A stretch of DNA of 34,208 bases from a bacterium (GTDB taxonomy: Bacteria; Bacteroidota; Rhodothermia; Balneolales; M1805). The position numbers were made by a program, and so were the translations under genes. This document shows, piece after piece, positions 13,532-23,126 of this stretch (the stretch's first letter is position 1; each line of letters opens with the position of its first letter). A model generated the notes under the pieces. It did no database searches. It worked only from the letters and a program-made list of their open reading frames with translations, and was not told where the DNA came from. Where the stretch lies: the NCBI GenBank assembly GCA_006226965.1, contig SBGQ01000116.1, positions 1 to 34,208 of the forward strand, in the 5' to 3' direction.

Positions 13532-16500
13532 TATTCAGCAACAACGGTTACGGTAAAACGAAGCGGTTTTGAACCTTCAACGTCGAATTCTTTAACCACA
13601 ACAGTAAACTGATTTTCACCTTTTTTAACCGGTACAATTAAGGAAGTTCCATAGCCGAGTGAACCCGTTGTGCCGAACCATTCGCTGTCTAAAGCATCCG
13701 GATTAGGACGATTTAATGCAGGTAAAGTAAGCGATGCAAAAGGGTTGGCAGGATTCCATTTTACGATTACTGCTTCGGGTTTATCATCAACCAAAGCTAA
13801 TGGTTCGAATACTTCAACCGGAAAGCTAGTTTGCGCCAAAACGGTATCACGTGGAGTCCAAACCCAGCTAAGATTAAAACTTCCGACTTGTGTAGCTGTC
13901 CAGGATTTTTGTTGATTTCCATCAATAGATAAAAACACTTTTTCCGGAGCATGATAAGTAGCTGCAGAAATTGTATATCCCTGAATTACGTTTCGCGGAG
14001 CGTAATAAAGCATATTTGGCGGTTGAACGATATGTACCATTTTAGAAACGGAATCAACCGCATTTTCTAAACCGCTTTCATCATTTTGTATCAATTTAAT
14101 TTGATAGGCATTTGCAGTGGCAACAAAGGCTGTTGTATCCATTTTTGAACCGTTTACCATCCATGTAGTGGTCAGTTTTTGCCCCTCAGCATCATTGATT
14201 TCTGAGGGCACTAACTGTATAGATTCCCCTTTGTAAATCACATTCGGTAAGTTGAACTGTGAAATTGGCGGAGCATTTACTGTAAATGTTTCGGTTTTAG
14301 AAACGGTTCCGCTAGTTACTCCAGAGTTATCGCTTATCGTTAAACCTAAGGTGTAATTACCGGGTTTTAAGAATCCTAATTGAACTTCCAAACCGCCTTC
14401 GATTTTGTTGCCGTTAAGAGTCCAAGTATAGGTTTGAATAAATCCGTCTCGGTCGCCGGAACCTGTTGCACGAACTCTTACTGCTTTATTATGTGCATAA
14501 ATCGGTTTTTTATCCCAAGCTAACACAGGCGGGAAGTTCACTCGCATTTCTTTCTTTGCATATGAGATATTACAATCAGAACCGGATTCAACTTCGACTA
14601 TCAATTGAATAGTCAATTTTCCGGATGATTGTGGTGTGAAGCGCTGTTGTAAACCTTGTAATTTGGTTTCAAAGCTATCCGGATTGGTTACAATCCACTG
14701 AGCACCTTTTAAGGTTCCGTTAAGCACAGACTTCGAAGCATCGAGCGTGATAACTTCACCCGGGTTTGTCCATTCAGGAACTTCAAAACGAGCTTCAGGA
14801 CCTTCCACAACGCGAACGGTAGCCGTTGTTACACTGGTGTTGCTACAATTACCTGCATCAGAACCGATTACGGTTAGTTGAACCGTGTAGGTTCCGGCTC
14901 TATTAAACAGGTGAGTTACCTGGGTTCCGAATCCAACCGATTCATCACCAAAATCCCAAGAATAAGCACCAATTGGTCCGTTCGGGTCGGTACTTTTACT
15001 TCCGTCAAAAATCATCGGTGTGTTTACACAAATGGTTGTGTCAACAAAATTAATTCTTGCTGTAGGTGAACCGGAAACTTTAACCGGAATTTTTGCAATG
15101 GTTGGCTCTGCTGATATGCCGTCGTGCAAGGTTAAAGTAGCTGTGTAAACACCCGGTTTTTCGTATGTGTGATAAGGGTTGTTATCTCGAGACGTATTTC
15201 CGTCACCAAAATCCCACTGAGTGGAGAATTGGTCGCCATCAGGATCGTAACTTCTGGCACTGGAGAAAATGATAATCTGCCCTGTACATGATTCAATCAA
15301 TGAATCAACCAAAGCAACTACAGGTCTATTTACTAACACATCAATTCCGGTAGAAATAGTACTGTTTTGCAAGCCGTCTCGGTCGTTTAATGTAAGTCCG
15401 ATTTTATAATAACCGCCAGCCGGAGCATTCCATGTGAGTTGCGGTTCAGATTGTTTAGTTCCATCCGGTAGAATCCAGGTGAACTCTAGAGGTGAGCCGT
15501 CAGCATCATAACTTTTTGCGGCATTAAGAACAACAGCTTTTGAGTTGGTAACAATTCGTTGTTCAGTTACAATTATAGGGCTGGCGTTTACCCGAATGGT
15601 TTCTTCGTAAACAGTTTTTGAATTCGTTAAACCATTATTATCATCTGCGGTAATTTTGAAGCTAAATGTGCCCGATTGTGAGAAGGTGTGAGAAATTTGT
15701 GCACCTGTATAAGTTTTTCCGTCGCCGAAATCCCAAGTAAAGTTCAGGTTTTTATCATCAAAATCGAAAGAATTGCCAGCCGAAAAAATCGTTTTTTTAC
15801 CGGGCTCAGTAACAGTAGGCGTTGCTGTCCATTCAATTTCTGGCGGAAAGTTCACACGAATTTTTCGTGTTTTTTTATGAATTGCTGAGTCAAAACCGGA
15901 ATCGTCTTTCACCTGAAGCTGAATTACATGCTCACCGGGTTCTGCAATGCTATAGGTAAACTGCTCACCGCTTCCAATTTGTTTTCCCTGATGAAACCAT
16001 AGGTATTGAGTTACATTTCCGTCTTCGTCTTTACTTTCTGAGCCGTCTAAAACGAAGCGTTCGTTTGGAGCAACTAGCGTTTTTACTGAAAATTGTGCAA
16101 TCGGATTTTTGTTAACGATGACTTCTTTTTGGATGGACTGTACCGAGTTTGCCATGTTTTGACCATCATCAACCGTTAAGGTAACCGTGTAGGTTCCGGC
16201 TCTGGAATATTGATGATTTACCTGTGAACCTTGCGCCGTTGAGTTATCACCAAAATTCCACGAATAAACCGCAATGGATTGGTCAGAATCAGAGCTTTGA
16301 TCTGCACGAAATACAACTAACGCGTCATTTGTTTTATCAACAGAAGTTATAACAGGTACTGGTTCTTCGTTAACTCTAATCGTTTTTTTGATGGATTTGA
16401 TGGAGTTAGAAACACCTTGTTTGTCATTTACGGTTAAGGTTATTTCATAATCTCCGGGTTTTTCAAAAGCGAGTGCAAATTGTGGATTTTGAGATGTTCT

Positions 16501-18237
16501 TCCGTCAGAAATTGCCCAAGCATAGGATAATCGATCTTGGTCTGGGTCGGTACTTGGAGCAGCATTTAGGTTTAAAATCTGATCCGGAGCTATCAAATTA
16601 GGTAACGTAAAAGCCGGTTCCGGAGCGCCGTTAACTTTAAAACTGCGTATTGTCTCAAAAGAAGCATTGGTTGTTCCGGAAATATCATTCACCGTTAATT
16701 TTACGTCGAATGTACCGCGTTCGGCATGGTTCACTAAAATGCTTTCCGAAGTATTTGAACCCTGAATGCCGTTTACTTCCCATGAAAAAGCCAAAGAATC
16801 ACCGTCAGAATCCAATAATGAAGCAGCTGTAAAACGGGTTTGAGTACCTAATGCTACAATCGGATTGAGTTCGATTTCCCCATAAGGTTGTGTGTTGATG
16901 CGAATCGTAAAGGTGCTGTCAACCGTTGAACAAGCAGAACCCGGTGTTTTATCGTCCAAGATTAATCGAACTCTGTAGTCTCCTGAGGTAGAGGCCGAAA
17001 AGTTTAAAAGCGGCGCATCTCCACGATAAACGCCATCAACAAACCAAGCAAAACTTAATTCGCTGTTTTCCGGGTCGGATGACTCTTGAGCGTTTAATTC
17101 AAGAACTTCACTTGGGGAAATTATCGATTTGAACCCCTTTAACACCAAATTCGGTTTTTGATTCACAAAAACAGTTGGTTCAGTAACTTTGTAAAGAGGG
17201 GTATATCGTCCTTTTGTTGGTGTTATAAGTTGAAGTTTTACACTTCCTTTTTGGGTGAATTTATGCTGGGTTTCAATTCCGGTAAAACGTCTGTTTTCGA
17301 GCAACCAAATTGTTTTTTCCGGCGCGTATTCATAGGTATTGGCATTCACTCGTAACTGAAATTGATCACAATCTTTTCCGGCATTCGAAATTAAAGTCGG
17401 TGCAGAAAGTGTTTCACTTTGTTTGATAATCGGGCTGATAATCCATGGTGTAATTCCGTTTTCAGTCTGAATTACCATGTTGTTTAAGCGTTCAGAAGAG
17501 CCGCTTAATTCCAAAGCCCATGAATTCTCCAAACCAAAGCGTTGTACTTGAAATACATTTTCGGGCGTGATGACGTCACCAAAGGCATCGAGTACAGAAA
17601 CTTTGGTGTCTTCTTCACCGGTAACGACCAAATTTTGTGGTGCTACTTTATCAAAAAGAGGTTTTAATTGAATACGCGTATTCGGATTGGTTTTGTAGAG
17701 TCCAATCACCAAATCCATCGAAACTAAATCGAATAATTTGTCTGTTTGGTTGATGAAACGCACATTAAAGTTGTTTACATCGTCGCCGTTATCTGTTTTT
17801 GCTCGTAGAATCCAACCTTGTTCTGCGGTTTCTGTCAGTTGTAGAATTTCTACCCAACGGTTCAGGTATTTTTGTTCAGCAAGAATGGAAATGGATAAGC
17901 CTTTAACACTGTCTGTTCCGGTAATTTCCCGAACGGAATTGCCTTGTACGGTGTATAATTTTTCGAAAGGAATCAGTTCAAACGTAGTTGTTGTACTTGG
18001 TTTTCCTGCTAAAACATCAGCGAAACCACCGATTCCGGCATCATAAATTTCAAATTTAGGGAGAGCTTTTACGGTATCGGCTTTCGGACGTAGCCATAAA
18101 TCGTACACCCCTTTTTTATCGCCGGATTGTACCCGAACCTGCTGCCCGGAAATCGAAAAATACACTTCCTGAGCAAATAGATGTTGAAAGCTTAACGCTC
18201 CCAATATCAGACCAATAAGAACACACTTTTTCATCAT
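13531..18237 (-). CDS. Giant secreted PKD-repeat protein
   Basis: This 1568-residue protein has a signal peptide ([20 protein letters not shown], cleavage near FAQ). Residues about 24-355 form a region I do not recognise. From about 360 to 1395 there are 12 tandem PKD (Ig-like) repeats of about 87 residues, most beginning VNxxP and containing SxDxDG and WxFGDG motifs (examples [26 protein letters not shown]). The last 170 residues are a separate beta-rich segment with no sorting tail such as YPNP. PKD arrays form stalks in surface adhesins and carbohydrate-binding enzymes, but no catalytic domain is visible. It starts 1 base after the FecR-domain gene and overlaps rluF by 1 base. Probable cell-surface protein; ligand unknown. 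Confidence 0.88.
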   Translation of the reverse strand: MMKKCVLIGLILGALSFQHLFAQEVYFSISGQQVRVQSGDKKGVYDLWLRPKADTVKALPKFEIYDAGIGGFADVLAGKPSTTTTFELIPFEKLYTVQGNSVREITGTDSVKGLSISILAEQKYLNRWVEILQLTETAEQGWILRAKTDNGDDVNNFNVRFINQTDKLFDLVSMDLVIGLYKTNPNTRIQLKPLFDKVAPQNLVVTGEEDTKVSVLDAFGDVITPENVFQVQRFGLENSWALELSGSSERLNNMVIQTENGITPWIISPIIKQSETLSAPTLISNAGKDCDQFQLRVNANTYEYAPEKTIWLLENRRFTGIETQHKFTQKGSVKLQLITPTKGRYTPLYKVTEPTVFVNQKPNLVLKGFKSIISPSEVLELNAQESSDPENSELSFAWFVDGVYRGDAPLLNFSASTSGDYRVRLILDDKTPGSACSTVDSTFTIRINTQPYGEIELNPIVALGTQTRFTAASLLDSDGDSLAFSWEVNGIQGSNTSESILVNHAERGTFDVKLTVNDISGTTNASFETIRSFKVNGAPEPAFTLPNLIAPDQILNLNAAPSTDPDQDRLSYAWAISDGRTSQNPQFALAFEKPGDYEITLTVNDKQGVSNSIKSIKKTIRVNEEPVPVITSVDKTNDALVVFRADQSSDSDQSIAVYSWNFGDNSTAQGSQVNHQYSRAGTYTVTLTVDDGQNMANSVQSIQKEVIVNKNPIAQFSVKTLVAPNERFVLDGSESKDEDGNVTQYLWFHQGKQIGSGEQFTYSIAEPGEHVIQLQVKDDSGFDSAIHKKTRKIRVNFPPEIEWTATPTVTEPGKKTIFSAGNSFDFDDKNLNFTWDFGDGKTYTGAQISHTFSQSGTFSFKITADDNNGLTNSKTVYEETIRVNASPIIVTEQRIVTNSKAVVLNAAKSYDADGSPLEFTWILPDGTKQSEPQLTWNAPAGGYYKIGLTLNDRDGLQNSTISTGIDVLVNRPVVALVDSLIESCTGQIIIFSSARSYDPDGDQFSTQWDFGDGNTSRDNNPYHTYEKPGVYTATLTLHDGISAEPTIAKIPVKVSGSPTARINFVDTTICVNTPMIFDGSKSTDPNGPIGAYSWDFGDESVGFGTQVTHLFNRAGTYTVQLTVIGSDAGNCSNTSVTTATVRVVEGPEARFEVPEWTNPGEVITLDASKSVLNGTLKGAQWIVTNPDSFETKLQGLQQRFTPQSSGKLTIQLIVEVESGSDCNISYAKKEMRVNFPPVLAWDKKPIYAHNKAVRVRATGSGDRDGFIQTYTWTLNGNKIEGGLEVQLGFLKPGNYTLGLTISDNSGVTSGTVSKTETFTVNAPPISQFNLPNVIYKGESIQLVPSEINDAEGQKLTTTWMVNGSKMDTTAFVATANAYQIKLIQNDESGLENAVDSVSKMVHIVQPPNMLYYAPRNVIQGYTISAATYHAPEKVFLSIDGNQQKSWTATQVGSFNLSWVWTPRDTVLAQTSFPVEVFEPLALVDDKPEAVIVKWNPANPFASLTLPALNRPNPDALDSEWFGTTGSLGYGTSLIVPVKKGENQFTVVVKEFDVEGSKPLRFTVTVVAE

Positions 18238-18238
18238 A

Positions 18239-20005
18239 TTATTCTAAAATAAACTGCTTTTCCGCGATAACTTCACCCGTTTTTTTCATGATAAACCGAA
18301 TGTGAATAAAATCGGCACCACTTGCTTGTAATTGTAATGCCCAGTCCCAAGACTGACCGCATTCTGCTTTAAATACTTTTGTACCTACGGAAGCTTCAAC
18401 CAATAGCGGCTCGTACGCTTTTCCTGAAACCTGAATAATAGGTGCACGGCGTATTTTTTCACCAATAGTTGATGTTGACCAATTCAATTTCCACAGTTGT
18501 TCCGGTTGAATTTTAACAACACGCTTTTGAATGGTTGTTTTGTTTTGAGAACGGTCAATAGCTTCAATTTGTAAAGGCGTTTCCGGTTTTTGAATCGGAA
18601 TGGAAATCGAAAACTCACCGCCATTTTGAACGTTTACCTCGGTTTGATTCACTTTTAAAACAGAACCGGGTTCGGTAATACCTTCTAAAACAAATTGTTC
18701 ATTTCTGGTAAAATAATCTTGAGAAAGTCCATTTTTAAAGAATAATGCAGGCGCTTGTGTGTCTTTGTTTTTTAAAAGGCGATAATTTGGGCTGTCAGTA
18801 CCGCGCAAACCTAGTTTATCATAAGCTCTAAGGCGTATATAAATAGTTCCTTCTTCTATTCCGTCCACTTTAAGAGAAGTGGTTTTACTTTCGTATCGCT
18901 TAATTCCATATGTAAAAGCCGGACTTGGAGAAAACTCGATTTCATAGCGACTGGCTTCAGAAACCGTACTCCAAGTGAGATAAACAACGGGATCGTAGGT
19001 TAATGAGTCTGATGCAGGCCAAGTTAAAAGCGGAGCAGTTAGTAATTTTACAGGAGGTAAAGGCTCTTTGCCTCGCTCAACAATAGTTCCTTCGTCTTTT
19101 CCAAGCATTACCTCTGCGCTGGCAACCCGAACAATTGCTTCGCCTTCATAATTAGAATAGGTTACCCGGTCTGCGGCACCTTTTTCAGCCCAAAATTTTG
19201 AAGAATTTACTCGGGTTTCACTATCTGCAGCTTTTACAACGAATTCGGTAGATTGTCGCGATTTAGCAGATAAAGAAGCTAAAAGTCCGCCATCGCTTAT
19301 TTGTATTTCTGTTTCTGAGGTATTTGAAAGTTTGTCGATTTTGGATGTCTTAACTGTAGCGATAGTTTCCGGATTTATCATCACAAAACTACCGTCGGTA
19401 AAATCGAGTTTTGCGTAAGATTTTTTTAAGGTTTTTATACCGTCTTGCTCTTGGTACAAATCTCCTTTTTCGGAAACATCCCAGTTGCTTATGATTCCTT
19501 TCCTTTTAAATACATCACCCGTTTTACTGGCTAAAATAGCAGAAACAGCTTCTTTTCGGTTGGTTTCGGTTGCGATTTTTAACGCTTTTAGAGAGGCGTC
19601 TAATTGTTTAGCCTCATTAATTGCTGTATCAAAAACTCCATCCTTAACAGCTTTTTGAAATAGATTGTAGCTGTTGTCGTAGTTTGTTAACTCTTTAGAT
19701 GCAAAGACTTTAGCTCCGTTTTTTATTAGGTTGAAATACAGATTTCGTCCTTTTTCAACCTTTTCGGCTTCCTGTTTAAATTCGGAAAGCTTTTTTTGGA
19801 CGTCAATTTTAATGAGAAACGTATTTGATTCTGCCTGATAAGTAGCCAAATTGCTCAAAATAGGCCAATACTGTTCGTTTCCTAAGTGCTTTTTACTCTC
19901 AGCTTGTAGTTCAGATGCTTTTATAGTTATCGGAACTTGTTGAGCCCATACACCGGATTGACTCATTAAAACAATGATTCCCCATAAAAGTGCGTAAAAT
20001 TTCAT
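18239..20005 (-). CDS. Exported FecR-domain protein with Fn3/Ig-like modules
   Basis: The 588-residue product has a signal peptide ending VWAQQ (residues 1-22), a helical region (about 30-155), a FecR domain (about 162-275; GDVFKRKGIISNWDVSEKG then LDFTDGSFVMINPETI), an Fn3-like module (about 325-410; VYLTWSTVSEASRYEIEF) and one or two further beta domains. FecR domains are known from periplasmic sigma-regulator proteins. Stand-alone exported FecR-Fn3 proteins occur next to membrane sensors in several phyla. Here there is no membrane anchor and no sigma factor nearby. It lies 4 bases after the histidine kinase and 1 base before the PKD gene, so it may link surface sensing to the kinase. This is inference. 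Confidence 0.82.
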   Translation of the reverse strand: MKFYALLWGIIVLMSQSGVWAQQVPITIKASELQAESKKHLGNEQYWPILSNLATYQAESNTFLIKIDVQKKLSEFKQEAEKVEKGRNLYFNLIKNGAKVFASKELTNYDNSYNLFQKAVKDGVFDTAINEAKQLDASLKALKIATETNRKEAVSAILASKTGDVFKRKGIISNWDVSEKGDLYQEQDGIKTLKKSYAKLDFTDGSFVMINPETIATVKTSKIDKLSNTSETEIQISDGGLLASLSAKSRQSTEFVVKAADSETRVNSSKFWAEKGAADRVTYSNYEGEAIVRVASAEVMLGKDEGTIVERGKEPLPPVKLLTAPLLTWPASDSLTYDPVVYLTWSTVSEASRYEIEFSPSPAFTYGIKRYESKTTSLKVDGIEEGTIYIRLRAYDKLGLRGTDSPNYRLLKNKDTQAPALFFKNGLSQDYFTRNEQFVLEGITEPGSVLKVNQTEVNVQNGGEFSISIPIQKPETPLQIEAIDRSQNKTTIQKRVVKIQPEQLWKLNWSTSTIGEKIRRAPIIQVSGKAYEPLLVEASVGTKVFKAECGQSWDWALQLQASGADFIHIRFIMKKTGEVIAEKQFILE

Positions 20006-20009
20006 TGGA

Positions 20010-22082
20010 TTAATTTATTTCGGCAGAGATTTCGTCTAATTCTTCATCAATTGGGAAATATAAGATAAAACGAGCGCCAAATTCAGGCTCAGATTCAACT
20101 CTTACTTTTCCGCTGTGCCGTTCCATGATTTCTTTTACGTAAGCTAATCCCAATCCTGTTCCGGGTAAACTTTGGGTTGATTTTACTCGGTAAAATTTAT
20201 CAAACACCTTATCTAAAGCGTCCTGAGGAATTCCAAATCCATAATCAGTTATAGATAAGCAGATAAACTGGTTATGGCGTTTAACTTCAATTCGTATCGT
20301 ACGGCTGTCATCACCATATTTTATAGCATTTGAGACTAAGTTTCGAATAGCATCAATGGTTAACGATTCCGCAGCAAAAATAAACTGAGAATCATCATCA
20401 ACAGAGATATCTAAAGTGATGTTATGCTCCAAAATGGCAGCTTGGAAAGAGTCTTCAATTTGTTGAAGAATACCGCGAACAAAAATCGGAGATTTTTCTA
20501 ATTGTATAGCCTTGGATTCCAATTTGCTGATTTGCAGAAATCTTGAAATGAGTTCATTCATTTCACTGGCGCTGTTCAGAATATATTCAACGTAAAGTTT
20601 TTCGCGGTCTTTATCGCTAAGGGCTGATTGAATGAGCTGTGAAAACCCAATAATGGACGCAACGGGATTTTTTAATTCGTGAACAATTATAGAAATGAGT
20701 TCATTTCGTTTGATATCCATCGAAAGTTCGGTGGTTAAATCATAGAAAATGATTAAGCTGCCGTTATTCTCCGCATTTCTGATGTCGAGTTTATACACTT
20801 TAAAATGGTAAGCGCGGCGGTCGATGGTTTTTGCTTGCCAATCCATAACCGTATAAAACAAACCTGTGTCGGAACTGGTGTTTTTTCTGCGTTCTCGTTG
20901 TTCTTCTGTAATGAGTGAATTTTTTTCTAAAGCACTCCAGTTATTCGGTAACGAAAATGCGATTTCTTCAAAAAAGTATTCCAACTTTTCATTAGTGAAC
21001 ACAAAATTGTCGTTTTCATCCAAAATAGCCACCATCTGGTTGGCATAGCGCATAAGCAGACGATTCCGTTCTTCCTCAGAAATAATTTTATCGATGTTTA
21101 TTTTTTGATAATGGTGGAGCTTTTGACGTATTTCTTCGATGATTAAACTCAGTGGTTTTAAATCGGGTAAACTTGAAATCGTGATAGCATTTTCAAAAGA
21201 GTAATTCCCGAAAGGTTCAATTTCTTGTGCAAGAGTAGCAATAGGTTTTTCAATTACGGAAGTAACGATAACGGCACCAACTCCGATAACAAGCATGGAT
21301 ATTAGCAGAATGATTAGCGAACGATTGAACAAGGACTCTATCGGAGCAATAATATCGCTTTCTAAAACGGTAATTCCATATTGATAGGGCGCAATACTAA
21401 ACGAATTATAGGTTAATATATGCCCTGATTCCTGTTTAACAACACGTTGCAGACTACTGGGCTCAATATCGTTAACATCTTCAATCTTTTGGTTTGAATA
21501 GATAGGAATTCCTTGTTTCCAAACAGCAACTTGTGTTTTTTCAGAGACCGGAACCTCTGTAATCAGTTTAAAAATATCTGAATCTTGAATAAGCACATTC
21601 ATAACAAGCGTTGTTGATTGTGCTTCGAACGAGTAGGTGAGATATAAAAGGTTCTGCTCAAACAACCAATTGAATGCCAAATTAGGAACGGTATTACTTT
21701 CAACCAAACCGATTTTCCAATTGTCTTCAATCGTATTGTAACCGGATGATAGTTGCTTTATTTGAGTAAAAACTCCGGTATTGGGGTCAACAATTCGAAG
21801 AAAAACGATATCGGGGAAAAGTCGAATATAGGTTTCTAAAACGGATTGCAGCGATTCCGGGTTTTTATTTAGAGCCACACCTGCATCGGCTAATACATTT
21901 ACCCAATCGCGAATTCGAATATCGGCTTCATTCAAAATCTGAGTATGAAGCTGCGATACTTTTTCAATGCGCTCCTCAACTAATGCTGTTTCATAAGCCG
22001 GTTTTATTCCAAACCAGGTAACAGACGCGGAGATAATTAATACTCCAAAAACTAATAATAAAAGACGATGTTTAAGTTTCAC
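20010..22082 (-). CDS. Membrane sensor histidine kinase
   Basis: A 690-residue kinase counted from the GTG at 22082; a TTG at 22109 would add nine residues and is possible. Two membrane helices (about 6-24 and 255-277) enclose a periplasmic domain of about 230 residues with a Cache-like layout. A PAS-like segment (about 346-456) precedes the HisKA domain, with the phospho-acceptor His468 in VHELKNPVASI. The ATPase domain has the N-box RNLVSNAIKYG (Asn581), G1 DYGFGIP and G2 GTGLGLAYV. All catalytic boxes are intact. No response regulator lies nearby, so it is an orphan kinase. It is the first gene of the FecR-PKD-RluF operon. Confidence 0.92.
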   Translation of the reverse strand: MKLKHRLLLLVFGVLIISASVTWFGIKPAYETALVEERIEKVSQLHTQILNEADIRIRDWVNVLADAGVALNKNPESLQSVLETYIRLFPDIVFLRIVDPNTGVFTQIKQLSSGYNTIEDNWKIGLVESNTVPNLAFNWLFEQNLLYLTYSFEAQSTTLVMNVLIQDSDIFKLITEVPVSEKTQVAVWKQGIPIYSNQKIEDVNDIEPSSLQRVVKQESGHILTYNSFSIAPYQYGITVLESDIIAPIESLFNRSLIILLISMLVIGVGAVIVTSVIEKPIATLAQEIEPFGNYSFENAITISSLPDLKPLSLIIEEIRQKLHHYQKINIDKIISEEERNRLLMRYANQMVAILDENDNFVFTNEKLEYFFEEIAFSLPNNWSALEKNSLITEEQRERRKNTSSDTGLFYTVMDWQAKTIDRRAYHFKVYKLDIRNAENNGSLIIFYDLTTELSMDIKRNELISIIVHELKNPVASIIGFSQLIQSALSDKDREKLYVEYILNSASEMNELISRFLQISKLESKAIQLEKSPIFVRGILQQIEDSFQAAILEHNITLDISVDDDSQFIFAAESLTIDAIRNLVSNAIKYGDDSRTIRIEVKRHNQFICLSITDYGFGIPQDALDKVFDKFYRVKSTQSLPGTGLGLAYVKEIMERHSGKVRVESEPEFGARFILYFPIDEELDEISAEIN

Positions 22083-22189
22083 TTTGACACAAATTCTCAA
22101 TCGCTTCAATGTAGCAAATTGGGCGCAACTTTCGTGTTAATTTTCTTGATGAATTGATGAAATACTTTAGATTTTGATGAAACTAAGCC

Positions 22190-22231
22190 AAAAAATAAGC
22201 CTGAACTCAATTGCATGAATCGTGTTCAGGC
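22190..22231 (-). terminator. Rho-independent terminator of the peroxiredoxin-like gene
   Basis: On the minus strand an 8-bp stem GCCTGAAC / GTTCAGGC with a 17-base loop is followed by TTATTTTTT. It lies 24 bases after the stop of the 22255-22863 gene and before the histidine kinase start, separating the two transcripts. Confidence 0.75.
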
Positions 22232-22254
22232 CTATGCAACAAAATTCCGATAAA

Positions 22255-22863
22255 TTATTGGCCTTTAATTCCTTTTAAGGCACTTATCAACAAAGATTTG
22301 CTGATTCTGGTTTTGAAATCGGGATTGACGTATTCAAATTGTATCATTCCATCGGTATCAACAACAAACACACTTGGAACAGGCAGTAAATCAACATTTT
22401 TGCCCTCTGAGTATTTTGTAATAGTTGATTTATAACCTTCCGGAGCCTGATATGCTATACCGGCTTTTATCATAGCTTCACGCGTCAGGTCGCTTAATAG
22501 CGTAAAGTTTAGATTGTTTTTACTTAGGTTTTCGCCGGTTTTTTCAAACGAATCAGGACTTATTGCCACTAATTGAAATCCAAGTTCTACGATTGAATCT
22601 AGTGATTTTCGAAGATCTAATAATTGTGCATTACAATACGGACACCAACCACCACGAAAGAAAACTACCACGGTTGGTTTTTCAGCCATAATATTCGCAA
22701 GCATTTTTTTCTCGCCCGTTGGAGTAAAAACCGGAGCGTTTGGAAGTTTTTCTCCGACTAATAGCGGTGAGATATCTTCCGGATTTGCGGGAAATGAGGT
22801 TTGAGCTTGTGAACCTTGTACAAACAGGAATAGCGTCAAAAATGAAAGAAGTAAAGTTTTCAT
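22255..22863 (-). CDS. Exported peroxiredoxin-like (AhpC/TSA) protein
   Basis: This 202-residue protein has a signal peptide (MKTLLLSFLTLFLFVQGSQA, cleavage before QTS) and a thioredoxin-fold domain with the active-site stretch FFRGGWCPYCNAQL, in which Cys74 and Cys77 form a CxxC pair. The rest (LVAISPDSFEKT; VFVVDTDGMIQFEYVNPDFKTR) matches AhpC/TSA-type peroxiredoxins with the RGGWCPYC signature. It should reduce peroxides or act as a thiol oxidoreductase in the periplasm. The gene stands alone with its own terminator, and the trxB gene is far away. Confidence 0.87.
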   Translation of the reverse strand: MKTLLLSFLTLFLFVQGSQAQTSFPANPEDISPLLVGEKLPNAPVFTPTGEKKMLANIMAEKPTVVVFFRGGWCPYCNAQLLDLRKSLDSIVELGFQLVAISPDSFEKTGENLSKNNLNFTLLSDLTREAMIKAGIAYQAPEGYKSTITKYSEGKNVDLLPVPSVFVVDTDGMIQFEYVNPDFKTRISKSLLISALKGIKGQ

Positions 22864-23058
22864 AGTCTTATATGATTTTTTGTTTTGAATAGGCCAAGCT
22901 TACCATATCACAGAAACAAGAAAAGTCGGAAGAGCGACATATTTAAAAATGTTAATGGTGTTTAAGAGGTTGAATGTCAGCTAAAAGACAAAAAGAATGT
23001 AAGCGTGTGCATTTTTTACTTGAAAGACACGAATCTGTGGGTTTCGTTTTCAATCTTT

Positions 23059-23070
23059 AACAACGTTGTT
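23059..23070. promoter_or_regulatory. Perfect 12-bp palindrome upstream of the metalloprotease
   Basis: AACAACGTTGTT is a perfect palindrome 57 bases before the ATG of the zinc metalloprotease gene. It could be a repressor or activator site, but no regulator is indicated. Confidence 0.3.
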
Positions 23071-23126
23071 GCCTAAAAAAGTTAAAATTCGAACATCACT
23101 TATCATTAACAAATCAACAAAGTAGT

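Noticed and set aside
20010-22109. A hybrid kinase or adjacent response regulator for the sensor kinase
   Set aside because: The protein ends soon after the G2 box and no receiver domain or regulator gene is found between 12086 and 23126.
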